NCBI RefSeq assembly: GCF_024399475.1
Contig: NZ_CP101620.1
Coordinates: forward strand, 2,585,608 to 2,649,607
DNA: 64,000 bases
DNA from: Allocoprobacillus halotolerans
Lineage (GTDB): Bacteria; Bacillota_I; Bacilli_A; Erysipelotrichales; Coprobacillaceae
Reading direction: 5' to 3'
Under the pieces are notes generated by a model. It saw only the letters and a list, made by a program, of their open reading frames with translations, made no database searches and was not told the DNA's origin. A program made the translations under genes and the position numbers. The stretch's first letter is position 1. Every line of letters starts with the position of its first letter. This document shows positions 8,196-18,211 of this stretch, piece by piece.

Positions 8196-9818
<1,623 letters not shown>

Positions 9819-9825
9819 TTTTATA

Positions 9826-9863
9826 AAAAACACAAAGGATGTATTAATGTCCTTTGTGTTTTT
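9826..9863. terminator. Bidirectional terminator between groEL and yjdF
   Basis: A 14-base-pair stem AAAAACACAAAGGA/TCCTTTGTGTTTTT with a ten-base loop, T-rich on both exits. It ends groESL on the plus strand and overlaps the stop codon of yjdF on the minus strand. Confidence 0.92.
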
Positions 9864-10259
9864 CTTTTTTCTTTTGCTGTTTTTGTTGATAATGTCTTTC
9901 TTTTAACTCTGCTTTCACTTGATGTTTACAATGTTTTTGCATCTTTTTTGTCTGTTCATATTGCAAAGTCAAAGCCATCTGTGATTTTGTAGACATACGA
10001 ATTTGAGAAACTTCCTGATGAATCATTCTTTGTCTTTTTTAGGATTCACTTTACAACTCTTAACAGCATAATCAATGGATGGACTAAAAGCAAAAGATTG
10101 ATAATGTTTTAAAATCATTTGATAAATATCTTGATCTTGTGGTTCTAATCCAAAAGTGATTTTGTAGACAGAAAGTTGTTGATTTTCTATTCTTTCAAAA
10201 ACACCTACCCAAAAAGGTTCTTCATAATAAACCTTTAAAGTTATAGAAATAGAATCCAT
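9844..10259 (-). CDS. yjdF: YjdF/DUF2992 family protein, one-base deletion
   Basis: Two frames combine. Bases 10259-10023 encode MDSISITLKVYYEEPFWVGVFER, the conserved YjdF start. Bases 10026-9844 encode the highly basic tail ending KKKEKHKGH, typical of DUF2992. One extra base in the six-T run at 10035-10040 joins them into 138 residues with the family motif VNPKK at the joint. The function is unknown; the family is widespread in Bacillota and lies behind a riboswitch responding to azaaromatic compounds, suggesting a role with such toxins or metabolites. I chose ATG 10259 because AAAGGAGGG sits 6 bases upstream and is itself part of the predicted switch. Confidence 0.85.
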
Positions 10260-10264
10260 TGATA

Positions 10265-10377
10265 CCCTCCTTTCTTTCAATAAACAAAGAACGGACGACC
10301 AAAGGAGGAAGGTTACTGATAAGTTGAAAACTTACGTTTGGACTACCAACCAAACTGTGTTTTTATCTTTGCCAAAT
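10265..10377 (-). ncRNA. yjdF riboswitch (azaaromatic-sensing)
   Basis: On the minus strand the leader contains hairpins GTTTGG-loop-CCAAAC and TAAGTT-TTC-AACTTA. Then come CAGTAACC, a CCTCCTTT element (10308-10301) and GGTCGTCCG, in the order I recall for the yjdF motif. CCTCCTTT is perfectly complementary over 8 bases to the ribosome-binding site AAAGGAGG (10273-10266), so the RNA can hide or expose the start of yjdF. The adjacent gene being yjdF supports the call strongly. No terminator is present, so control is likely translational. Confidence 0.8.
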
Positions 10378-10378
10378 C

Positions 10379-10407
10379 ATCATAATATAATTAAAAAAGG
10401 CTGTCAA
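10379..10407 (-). promoter_or_regulatory. Promoter of the yjdF leader
   Basis: On the minus strand TTGACA (10407-10402) and TATGAT (10384-10379) are 17 bases apart, just upstream of the riboswitch. The -35 box lies in the loop of the preceding gene's terminator. Confidence 0.8.
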
Positions 10408-10416
10408 TAGCCTTTT
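10393..10416 (-). terminator. Terminator of the BlaI/M56 operon
   Basis: AAAAGGCT, six-base loop, AGCCTTTTTT on the minus strand. The loop contains both the TGA stop of the last operon gene and the TTGACA box of the next promoter. Confidence 0.85.
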
Positions 10417-10967
10417 ATAAGTGTTTCATCTTCATATTCCTTTTCTTTTTTAGAATATTGAAACAAAACGTAACATAGCCAAATTGTCACAAATATATGA
10501 AATAAAGTAATGATAATTTTCATATATTGAATAATGAGCCAATAAGTAGGAAATACAACTAAAGTTATAGAAATAACTTGCATTGTTCTTAAAATCAAAA
10601 AACGTTTGGCAAAGTCATCATGGTGATGGAAAGAGGCAATTTGAGAAATATTCGTTAATAACTGAAATTGAAAATAAATAGAAATAATCGCAATGAATAT
10701 TTGTAATAATGTCATTGATTCTAAAGATATGCCAATAATCTGTAAAAGCCATGCAATCCCTTCATATACACCTAATATAAGTGCAAAAGGTCTTAATAAA
10801 CTTGCACTTTTTTCATATTTTTCAATGACGAAAATGGCTTGATAGTAAAGATAATAACCAATCCAATCAGGTAGAAGATTGATTGTATTTATATTGAGAT
10901 GAAACAAAATAATAAGTTGAGCCAAAGCAATTTTTTCAATAGTAGCTGATAAATTCATTTGTTTCAT
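10404..10967 (-). CDS. Small integral membrane protein of unknown function
   Basis: About 187 residues from ATG 10967 (MKQMNLSATIEK). Four to five hydrophobic helices are visible: ALAQLIILFHLNINTINLL, FALILGVYEGIAWLLQIIG, LLQIFIAIISIYFQF, TLVVFPTYWLIIQYM and ITLFHIFVTIWLCYVLF. I do not recognise a family. The start overlaps the end of the M56-protein gene by 32 bases, a sign of translational coupling, so it is the third gene of the BlaI-M56 operon and may act with the sensor. An ATG 9 bases further in is an alternative start. The C-terminus is charged and cytoplasmic in style. Confidence 0.75.
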   Translation of the reverse strand: MKQMNLSATIEKIALAQLIILFHLNINTINLLPDWIGYYLYYQAIFVIEKYEKSASLLRPFALILGVYEGIAWLLQIIGISLESMTLLQIFIAIISIYFQFQLLTNISQIASFHHHDDFAKRFLILRTMQVISITLVVFPTYWLIIQYMKIIITLFHIFVTIWLCYVLFQYSKKEKEYEDETLIKGY

Positions 10968-12917
10968 ACCATTCACCATCCTCCACATTGATTTTGATAA
11001 TTTCTTTCTTTCCATTGATGATGATTTGTAAAGCGTAGGCTCCAGGTAAATTAATTTTGTAAGTATCATCATAAGCAGAAATATGCTGTAATGTCATCTC
11101 TTCTTCATATTTTAGACTTTCTGATCCTATCAAGACATGACTTTCTTCATTACTACTTCCACCACTTCTTCCATAATGATATTCTGTATCATCAAAAGGG
11201 GAAATTCCACTTTATCATCCATATCATCTAAATTTTGAATACACATATAAATATATTTGTTTTTTTCTTGAGATGTATAAAATTCTTCATTTTCATAAGT
11301 CACTTCAATATATTGATAACCACTATTAAACTGTGCACGTGGGTTTAATTCATAAGCATGATAAGAAGGCATATCATCAACGCTATCAATATTGTTCACT
11401 TGATAACCGTTTCTTATTGTCATATTGATTTGTCCATCATGATAAGGAAAAGACATTGTTTGATAAATAGGTATTTCATAAACTTCACTATTCATAAATG
11501 TTTGGATGTAATTCGCATCACCTTTTAAAATATCACCTATTTGTTGCACTTTCCAGTCGCGCTCTTTTATAATTTGAATAGGAATAATTGTATAATGAGC
11601 AATCACACGTTCATTTTCTACATCAAAATGATCACTTTTATCATAAAAACATAATTTTGCCTGATATTCATCTTTACTGATTTTTTCTAAATGTGTTACA
11701 TCATATAAATAGCCTGGTTGATTAGAAACAATCCCATCCGGTCTTTGACTTAAGACTGTTTGATAATTGACATAATATTTTTGTGGCATAACTGATAATA
11801 AAAACTGTTCATCATTGGAGAGAATTCCTTTGGCATAAGCGTCAATAGCTCCGGCTACTGTTGGATATTCTACTATTCTTGCTGAGGCAAGAGAAAGCTG
11901 ATAAGAAAAATTATCATATTCATAGGGATTACCTATTAAGCTATAAGAATGAAAATATCCTATTGATAAAGGTGCTAATAAAACACATATACACACTGAA
12001 ACAATAGCCATGCCTTGAGGATATTTTTTAAATCTAGCAATCGCTTCAATACGTTTTTTTATATTTTGTGCACCATTAGAAAGAGAAGTTGTTCCAAAAG
12101 CATGAGGATATTTTTCATTTGTCATTTGCAGCAAGATCTTACCATATTCTCTTCTTTGTACTCCTTCTAGTCTTTCTAAAACTCTTTGATCACATAGACT
12201 TTCCATATCATTATTAATTTGATCAAAAACATATTGTAAAAAAGGATTACACCAATGTAGACATCTCAAACAAGACCACATCACACAATGAAATGAATCT
12301 TTATATTTCAAATGCAATAATTCATGTAAAATAATTTTATCATCTAATAATGTTTGACTAGGTAAAACAAGAACTGGTTTAAAAATACCAAATACAAAAG
12401 CTGATGGTATGCCTTCTAAAACAATTGCTTGACATGGTGAAAAATGATATTGTCTGATGACTTGTTCTATTTGTGTCATTAGGTGATTACTTGGTTTTTG
12501 ACCATATTGTAATATTAATTTTTTTAGTTGGAAATACTGAATCAAATATCTGCCTATCCAAAAGATAACACCACAGACATAAACAACAAATAAAACATCT
12601 GTTACACTGCTAGGTATATCTTTAATCAATGGGAAAAAGGTATAATTTTGAATAGGAAGATATATGTCTGTATAAGATGATTGCCACATTTTTTCAACAA
12701 TTGTCTTGATTGCTTCAATAAAAACACGTAAGGAAGGAAAAAGCGTATAAGCCAGTAAACCTGTTGGTATCAATAATGAGAAAAGAAAAACAATCCAAAC
12801 GCCATATTGCCATCTTGGTGATAATTTGTCTTGAAATAATCTTTTTAAAATTAATAAAACAACCGCAATAAGAGATACTTCTATTGTTTGAACAAGAAAG
12901 CCCCAAATATTTATCAT
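10936..12917 (-). CDS. M56-family membrane metalloprotease/signal transducer (BlaR1/MecR1-like), one-base deletion
   Basis: The reconstructed protein has 660 residues. The N-terminal half has helices near residues 5-23, 38-58 and 110-130, and the zinc-protease motif LHELLHLKYKDSFH around residue 200, as in BlaR1. A further helix (MAIVSVCICVLLAPLSIGYF) precedes a large extracellular part from about residue 320. That part is not a recognisable penicillin-binding domain. The frame breaks at CCCCTTTT (plus 11195-11202), and one extra base adds 66 C-terminal residues ending NEFISYY. The family cleaves its cognate BlaI repressor after sensing a signal outside the cell. It follows blaI by 2 bases. 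Confidence 0.85.
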
Positions 12918-12919
12918 AA

Positions 12920-13285
12920 TTAGACCTCCATTTCATCAAGAATTTGATTCAATTGTTCTTTTTCTTCTGGTGTTATTTTTGAATCCTTTAAAAAAGCACT
13001 CATTAAATCAGTGACTGATCCTTGATAGACCTTATTTAATAAACGACTTCTTTCTTCTTTTTGATAATCTTCTAGAGTCAAAGCATAACGATAGCGATGA
13101 GGTTCGAGATTTCTATCAATCTTGACTAAGTTTTTCTTTTCCATCCTCGTTAAATAAGTATGAACAGTATTACGACTCCAATGATTCTTAGCTTTTAAAG
13201 CATCAACAAGTTCTCCTAAAACAAAGTCATCACCACTCCATAAAACTTCCATCACTGATAATTCAGCATCAGATAACTTTTGCAT
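12920..13285 (-). CDS. BlaI/MecI/CopY-family transcriptional repressor
   Basis: 121 residues: a winged helix-turn-helix starts LSDAELSVMEVLWSGDDFVLGELVDALK, with the recognition part WSRNTVHTYLTRMEKKNLV, and a C-terminal dimerisation region follows. BlaI-type repressors bind TACA/TGTA dyads as dimers and are inactivated by cleavage by the partner M56 protease encoded just downstream. Two such dyads lie in its own promoter, so the operon is autoregulated. No beta-lactamase gene is nearby, so the stimulus is unknown. AGGAGAT precedes the ATG. Confidence 0.92.
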   Translation of the reverse strand: MQKLSDAELSVMEVLWSGDDFVLGELVDALKAKNHWSRNTVHTYLTRMEKKNLVKIDRNLEPHRYRYALTLEDYQKEERSRLLNKVYQGSVTDLMSAFLKDSKITPEEKEQLNQILDEMEV

Positions 13286-13296
13286 ACTTTCATCTC

Positions 13297-13350
13297 CTAC
13301 ACTTGTAGTCTTTCTATTATTATACTACAGCTGTAGTCATTGTTTGTCAA
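13297..13350 (-). promoter_or_regulatory. blaI operon promoter with two BlaI-type operators
   Basis: CTACACTTGTAG (13297-13308) and the perfect palindrome CTACAGCTGTAG (13325-13336) match the TACA-N-TGTA operator style, with centres 28 bases apart. A minus-strand TATAAT lies between them and TTGACA at 13350-13345, so binding would block polymerase. Confidence 0.8.
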
Positions 13351-13384
13351 TAAAATATGCGATAACAAAATTATTTTTAAAAAG

Positions 13385-13405
13385 AAAAAAGGCTTTAAGC
13401 CTTTA
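13385..13405 (-). terminator. Terminator of the malic enzyme gene
   Basis: On the minus strand AAAGGCTTAAAGCCTTT followed by TTTTC overlaps the stop codon of the malic enzyme gene. Confidence 0.8.
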
Positions 13406-14578
13406 TTTTGCAAGTCCTTCTTCCTTTGCTTTTTGTGCCACAGCTTTTGCGACCACTTCGCTAACACGTGGATCTAAAGCATGAGGAATGACATAAGTTG
13501 GTGATAATTCTTTTTCATCAACAAGTGAAGCCAAACCATAAGCTGCAGCTAATTTCATGCCTTCACTGATTTTTCTTGCTTTGACATTCAAAGCACCTCT
13601 AAACAATCCAGGAAAAGCCAAAACGTTATTAATTTGATTTGGATAATCAGAACGTCCAGTTCCCATGACTGCCACTCCAGCATCAATAGCATCTTGATAA
13701 GGAATTTCAGGTTCTGGATTTGCCATTGCAAAAACAATTGGATTTTCTTTCATACTACGAATCATGTCAGGTATTAAAACACCTGGTGCAGACACACCAA
13801 TAAAGACATCTGCTTCTTTCATAGCTTCAGCCATTGTCATGCGTTTGGCCTGAGAATTTGTAATTTCTGTTAATTCTTGTGTTAAAAAATCATACTGATC
13901 ATAATCTTCTTTTGTGACAATACCATTGATATTGAAACCATAGATTTCTTTAACGCCTAAAGCATGAATCATCTTAATAATTGAACTTCCAGCTGCCCCT
14001 GTTCCACTCACAACAACAGTAATATCTTCAATTTTTTTGTTGACAACTTTTAAGGCATTGAGTAAACCTGCTGTAACAACAATTGCTGTTCCATGCTGAT
14101 CGTCATGGAATACAGGAATATCAAGTTCATCAATTAATGTTCTTTCAATTTCCACACAACGTGGTGCACTAATATCCTCTAAATTAATACCACCAAACGA
14201 TGGTGCAATCGCTTTAACAATGCGGATGATTTCTTGAGGATCTTTCGTATCTAAACAAATCGGAACTGCATCTATTTGCCCAAACTTTTTAAACAAAATA
14301 GATTTTCCTTCCATAACTGGCATGGCTGCTTCAGGACCAATATCACCTAAACCTAAAACGGCAGTCCCATCACTAACAACAGCAACACTGTTTTGTTTCC
14401 ATGTATATTGATAAACAGCATCCTTATTTTTCGCAATCTGACGACATGGTTCAGCCACACCTGGTGTATAAGCCAATGATAAATCATGGCTTTCGTTTAA
14501 TGGTACTTTTAATTGAACTTCTAATTTTCCTTTTGCTTTTTCATGCATTTCTAATGCTTCTTGATATATATCTTTCAT
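13403..14578 (-). CDS. NAD(P)-dependent malic enzyme (oxaloacetate-decarboxylating)
   Basis: 391 residues, the short bacterial malic enzyme without the phosphotransacetylase-like extension. The N-terminal domain has [17 protein letters not shown] and [35 protein letters not shown] and [12 protein letters not shown] supply metal- and malate-binding residues. The NAD domain has [15 protein letters not shown]. It converts malate to pyruvate and CO2 in the cytoplasm, feeding the pyruvate pool used by NifJ. Cofactor preference (NAD or NADP) cannot be settled by eye. It is monocistronic, with its own terminator. Confidence 0.92.
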   Translation of the reverse strand: MKDIYQEALEMHEKAKGKLEVQLKVPLNESHDLSLAYTPGVAEPCRQIAKNKDAVYQYTWKQNSVAVVSDGTAVLGLGDIGPEAAMPVMEGKSILFKKFGQIDAVPICLDTKDPQEIIRIVKAIAPSFGGINLEDISAPRCVEIERTLIDELDIPVFHDDQHGTAIVVTAGLLNALKVVNKKIEDITVVVSGTGAAGSSIIKMIHALGVKEIYGFNINGIVTKEDYDQYDFLTQELTEITNSQAKRMTMAEAMKEADVFIGVSAPGVLIPDMIRSMKENPIVFAMANPEPEIPYQDAIDAGVAVMGTGRSDYPNQINNVLAFPGLFRGALNVKARKISEGMKLAAAYGLASLVDEKELSPTYVIPHALDPRVSEVVAKAVAQKAKEEGLAK

Positions 14579-14625
14579 CTTTTTCCCTCTTTCCCTATTT
14601 ATTATGACATAATTATGAACAAATG

Positions 14626-14647
14626 AAAAGCAGATGTTTCCATCTGC
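14626..14647 (-). terminator. Terminator of the manA operon
   Basis: On the minus strand GCAGATG-GAAA-CATCTGC is followed by TTTTCATTTG, directly after manA. A GNRA-type tetraloop caps the stem. Confidence 0.8.
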
Positions 14648-14654
14648 CCTGTTT

Positions 14655-15590
14655 TTATAGTGTTGTAATCATAACAGTCATGACACCATCATACGTTACT
14701 TCTTTTTGATCGCTACATACAATAAAATGATCACCTTTTTTAACTTCCATATCTTCAAGTGTTCCTTCTCCTTCTAAAACACTGACTAATTGGAAAGGTT
14801 TATCATTTGCAATTGTATTTACCCCTTCCATTCTATAACAATCTACTGTAAAGAATTCACTTTCTACATATCTTGTTTTAGAACCATGATCCAAATGACT
14901 ATTTGTAAATAATTTGTTTGTTGTTAAATCTGCAGGTACATTTGTCACATCAATAGACTGTTGAACATGTAACTGTCTTTCATTTCCATCTTTATCTTTA
15001 CGATGGTAATCATATACACGATAAGTAATATCAGATGATTGTTGTGCTTCATATATCAATGAACCACTACAAATCGCATGTAAAGTTCCTGAAGGAATAT
15101 AGAAAAAATCTCCTTTATTGATTTCAAAAGAATTTAACAATTGATCATAATCATCATTTTCAATTGCTTGAATAAATTCTTCTTTTGTTTTGGCATGATG
15201 TCCCATTACCATTTTTGTTCCTTCATCAGCTTGTAAAACATACCAACATTCTGTTTTTCCTAATGAATTTTCATGTTTTGCAGCATATTCATCATTAGGA
15301 TGAACTTGTACAGATAAATCATTTTTCGCATCAATAATTTTAACTAATAGAGGGAACTGATCCCCTTGAATATCACCAAAAAGTTCACGATGGTTTTGCC
15401 ATAATGATGAAACAGTTTGTCCTTGATATTCACCATTTGCAATCATACAATCACCATTTTGATGACCTGAAATAGCCCAGCATTCTCCAGTCTGATCACT
15501 AGGAATATCATATCCATAAACATCTCTGAGTTTATGTCCACCCCAAATCATTTCTTTAAATACCGGTTGAATCTTTAAAATATGTCCCAT
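14655..15590 (-). CDS. manA: Mannose-6-phosphate isomerase, class I
   Basis: 311 residues, the size of short Firmicute ManA enzymes. The cupin core carries the zinc site: QVHPNDEYA and KTECWYVLQ (Gln, His, Glu) and GTLHAI (His). The start region IWGGHKLRDVYGYD is also characteristic. It interconverts mannose 6-phosphate and fructose 6-phosphate in the cytoplasm. I chose ATG 15590 (MGHILKIQP), with AAGGA just upstream; two earlier in-frame ATGs are poorly spaced from it. It overlaps the DUF523 gene by about 35 bases and ends a run of three genes. Confidence 0.9.
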   Translation of the reverse strand: MGHILKIQPVFKEMIWGGHKLRDVYGYDIPSDQTGECWAISGHQNGDCMIANGEYQGQTVSSLWQNHRELFGDIQGDQFPLLVKIIDAKNDLSVQVHPNDEYAAKHENSLGKTECWYVLQADEGTKMVMGHHAKTKEEFIQAIENDDYDQLLNSFEINKGDFFYIPSGTLHAICSGSLIYEAQQSSDITYRVYDYHRKDKDGNERQLHVQQSIDVTNVPADLTTNKLFTNSHLDHGSKTRYVESEFFTVDCYRMEGVNTIANDKPFQLVSVLEGEGTLEDMEVKKGDHFIVCSDQKEVTYDGVMTVMITTL

Positions 15591-16050
15591 AATCATCATC
15601 CTTTCCTATATATTTTAAGAATTCTTCTATCTGATTTTCATGAAAAAGTTGAATGCCGTGTTCTTGACACATTTTCGCAAAAACACCTTGTCCTTCAATG
15701 AGACGATGTTGAAAAGTGCCATCATAAACACCATCACAGCCACAGCTTGGACTTCTAAACTTCAACAATGCGACTGTTATATCATTTTGAATAAATATAT
15801 CTAAAGCTTTTTTAGCTCCTGTCAAATATTCCTGAGTCACATCCTGATGATGAATAGTTTTGACAATCAATGGATCATTGGATTGAATCTCTGCTGGATC
15901 ACGTGGGATAGGAAGTCCCCCTAATACCTCTGGACATACAGGTATCACTTGATTATTTTTATTCATTTCAATGATGACATGAACAGGATGACTTTTTCCA
16001 TTATATGTACATTGTACACCTAATAAACATTGACTGACACCAATCTTCAT
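15556..16050 (-). CDS. DUF523 protein
   Basis: 164 residues as read. It has the DUF523 signatures: MKIGVSQCLLGVQCTYNGKS at the start, VCPEVLGGLPIPRDPAEI, and the cysteine motif KFRSPSCGCDGVYDGTF. Conserved cysteines suggest metal or Fe-S binding, but the function is unknown. Its start overlaps the stop of the preceding HAD gene (ATGA). The C-terminal 15 residues overlap manA in another frame; one missing A in the AAAA run near 15616 would give an earlier natural stop, so this end may be wrong. Confidence 0.8.
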   Translation of the reverse strand: MKIGVSQCLLGVQCTYNGKSHPVHVIIEMNKNNQVIPVCPEVLGGLPIPRDPAEIQSNDPLIVKTIHHQDVTQEYLTGAKKALDIFIQNDITVALLKFRSPSCGCDGVYDGTFQHRLIEGQGVFAKMCQEHGIQLFHENQIEEFLKYIGKDDDYGTYFKDSTGI

Positions 16051-16690
16051 TTTTCGATAATCTCCATAATTTGTTTAGGTTCATCAACAATATAATCAGC
16101 ACCTGCTGCTTCTAATTCCTGACGACCACGAAAGCCCCATGTTACACCTACAGAATCCATACCGCAAAATATCCAGTATCAATATCAACTTGACTATCAC
16201 CAATAAATAAACAATCTTTTTTATCTAGTTTCATAGCCATTAATGCATAATATGTTGATTGTGGATCAGGTTTAACAGGATACAGTTCTTGTTGCCCACA
16301 TATAGCAACAAATGTATCAGGAAACAATGTTTCAACGATTTCGATTGCTAAAGCATGTGGTTTATTTGTCACAACAGCCATTTTTATCTCTTTTGTTTTT
16401 AAATTTTCAATCAATTCTTTCATTCCTGGGTAAGGACATGTATGATCTAAACAATGTTGACGATATATTTGTTGAAATTCTTCAAGACATTCATCAAGCA
16501 AATGTAAATGATCTTGCCCTAATGCTCTTTCCATTAATTTTTTAACACCATTTCCAACAAACATACGATATTTAGAAATATCATGCATTGGTAAATGATG
16601 TAATTTTAAAACTTCATTTGTTGAAAATGCTAAATCTTCTATAGAATTTACTAAAGTTCCATCTAAATCAAATAAACAACCTTTTTTCAT
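16047..16690 (-). CDS. HAD-superfamily hydrolase, phosphoglycolate phosphatase-like, one-base deletion
   Basis: The reconstructed protein has 214 residues. HAD motif I is FDLDGTL near residue 7, motif II is VVTNKP, and motif III/IV is K-PDPQSTYYAL with IGDSQVDIDT. The frame is lost at the AAAA run (plus 16166-16169). One added base continues GMDSVGVTWGFRGRQELEAAGADYIVDEP, the classical Gph C-terminus. It probably removes phosphate from 2-phosphoglycolate or similar small phospho-compounds. It is the first gene of a three-gene run with DUF523 and manA. Confidence 0.85.
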
Positions 16691-16771
16691 AGAAACCCCC
16701 TTGATATTATAACAGTATTGAAAAAATAATAAAAGATGTTATAATGATTTTATGTCAAATGGGGTGAATTT

Positions 16772-16968
16772 ATGCAAAATAATCAATCAAGAAAATATAC
16801 TGATATTTTTACATTTATTGGTTATACATTAGGCTTTTTATGTATTATCTGGTATTTTGTAGCTGGTGGAAGTCCATTCTTACCACTAATTGGTGTCATT
16901 ATTATTTTTATTGGACGTTTTATTGGTTATGGAATTGATCGTATGATTGATTTAAAACAAAAAAATAA
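16772..16968 (+). CDS. Small two-helix membrane protein
   Basis: Residues 1-65 read MQNNQSRKYTDIFTFIGYTL, then hydrophobic helices FLCIIWYFVAGG and FLPLIGVIIIFIGRFIGYGI, and a basic end. As given, the frame runs through a terminator and into the antisense of the next gene, which is implausible. One extra A in the seven-A run at 16959-16965 gives DLKQKK and a stop directly before the terminator. That correction is my inference from the pattern elsewhere. No family is recognised. A GGGGTGA site precedes the ATG. Confidence 0.6.
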
Positions 16969-16969
16969 A

Positions 16970-17007
16970 GTGATAGATTCTTATGAACCTATCACATTTT
17001 TATTTTT
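16970..17007. terminator. Bidirectional terminator
   Basis: The stem GTGATAG/CTATCAC (16970-16976 and 16989-16995) has T-rich tails on both strands, ending the small membrane-protein gene and the convergent carboxypeptidase gene. Confidence 0.8.
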
Positions 17008-18211
17008 GACTTCTTTTTCTTTTCACAACTACAAGTACTGTTATCATTCCACCCACAATCACAACAATACTACCATAATAAGCTACTCTTTCTAACATGG
17101 AAAATGACAAATCTTGTGATAAATGCATATCAAAAGTATAGAGTAATTGTTGGTTATCATAAATTGAAATAGTTCCAATCTTCTCTCCTTTTTCCATTGG
17201 TGCAATCAAATAAGAAGATGTATCTATCTCAAATTGAAGATCATTGACAGAAAGATTTTTATCAACAATCAGTGAAATCGTTTCAGGTATCTGATACTGA
17301 TAATGAAATTGAAAGGATTGGAAAACCCAGTAATCAGCAATATCTTCATCTTTTTTATAAACAATCACCTCATGATAATTGTCATGAAGATACTGACAAA
17401 CAGTAATCGCATCACGAACATGATTTTGAGTATACTGCCCTTTTGCATATGCTGTAACTAAAATAAACTGATGTCCATCAACTGTCATTGAACTTGCCAG
17501 TGTTAATTGGGCTTCATCAGTAAACCCACTTTTTGCGCCATCAATTTGTGAAATATCAAGATTATAACTGTTTTTTCCTCTCTGCAGCGAAGATGCCCAT
17601 GTGTGATTTTCCATCGAACTTGTATAAGTACGGGCATTAAAAACTTCTTCAAAAACTTGATTTTCTAAAGCATGATGTAAAATCATAGCCATATCATAAG
17701 CAGTTGTATAATGATTATCATCATGAAGTCCAGTTACATTTGTAAAATGTGAGTTTTCCAGTTCCAATTGATTGACTAATTGATTCATCGCTGTGACAAG
17801 ACCATCAGTTGAACCATATGTCAAACGCGCTAAAGCATTACAGGCATCAGCCCCTGATGGAAGTAATGCCCCATATAATAAATCTTCATATGTAACCTGT
17901 TCGCCTGCATAAAACCCCGCTACAGAAGCTCCAGCTTCATATAATCCTTTTAAATCTTCATCACTGATACGTACTTTTTCATGCACATCTTCAATCTGAT
18001 CAAGTGCCAAACTCACGGTTAAAATCTTTGTCATACTGGCCGGATATATTTTTTCTTGACTGCCTTGATCTAAATAGACAATCTGTGTTGCTTGATCATA
18101 TAAATAAGCATAGTTTGAATGTAAGGACAACTGTATATCATCACTGGCAGATACAGGAACAATCTGTATCGCAAACAGAAAGGCAACAAGAATACCTATG
18201 ATTTTCTTCAT
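17000..18211 (-). CDS. D-alanyl-D-alanine carboxypeptidase, S11 (DacA/DacF type)
   Basis: 403 residues. A signal peptide (MKKIIGILVAFLFAIQIVPVSA) is followed by the S11 peptidase domain with nucleophile motif ASMTK and third motif KSG in DGAKSGFTDEA. A PBP5_C-like region comes next, and a C-terminal membrane anchor (YGSIVVIVGGMITVLVVV) ends in a basic tail. The second motif reads SGAD where SxN is usual. It trims the terminal D-Ala of peptidoglycan stem peptides outside the membrane. The ATG overlaps the stop of the DMT transporter gene (ATGA), so the two form an operon. Confidence 0.9.
   Translation of the reverse strand: MKKIIGILVAFLFAIQIVPVSASDDIQLSLHSNYAYLYDQATQIVYLDQGSQEKIYPASMTKILTVSLALDQIEDVHEKVRISDEDLKGLYEAGASVAGFYAGEQVTYEDLLYGALLPSGADACNALARLTYGSTDGLVTAMNQLVNQLELENSHFTNVTGLHDDNHYTTAYDMAMILHHALENQVFEEVFNARTYTSSMENHTWASSLQRGKNSYNLDISQIDGAKSGFTDEAQLTLASSMTVDGHQFILVTAYAKGQYTQNHVRDAITVCQYLHDNYHEVIVYKKDEDIADYWVFQSFQFHYQYQIPETISLIVDKNLSVNDLQFEIDTSSYLIAPMEKGEKIGTISIYDNQQLLYTFDMHLSQDLSFSMLERVAYYGSIVVIVGGMITVLVVVKRKRSQK

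Noticed and set aside
16969-17095. C-terminal 42 residues of the small membrane protein as read
   Set aside because: The frame passes through a terminator and antisense of the carboxypeptidase gene; a one-base collapse explains it.
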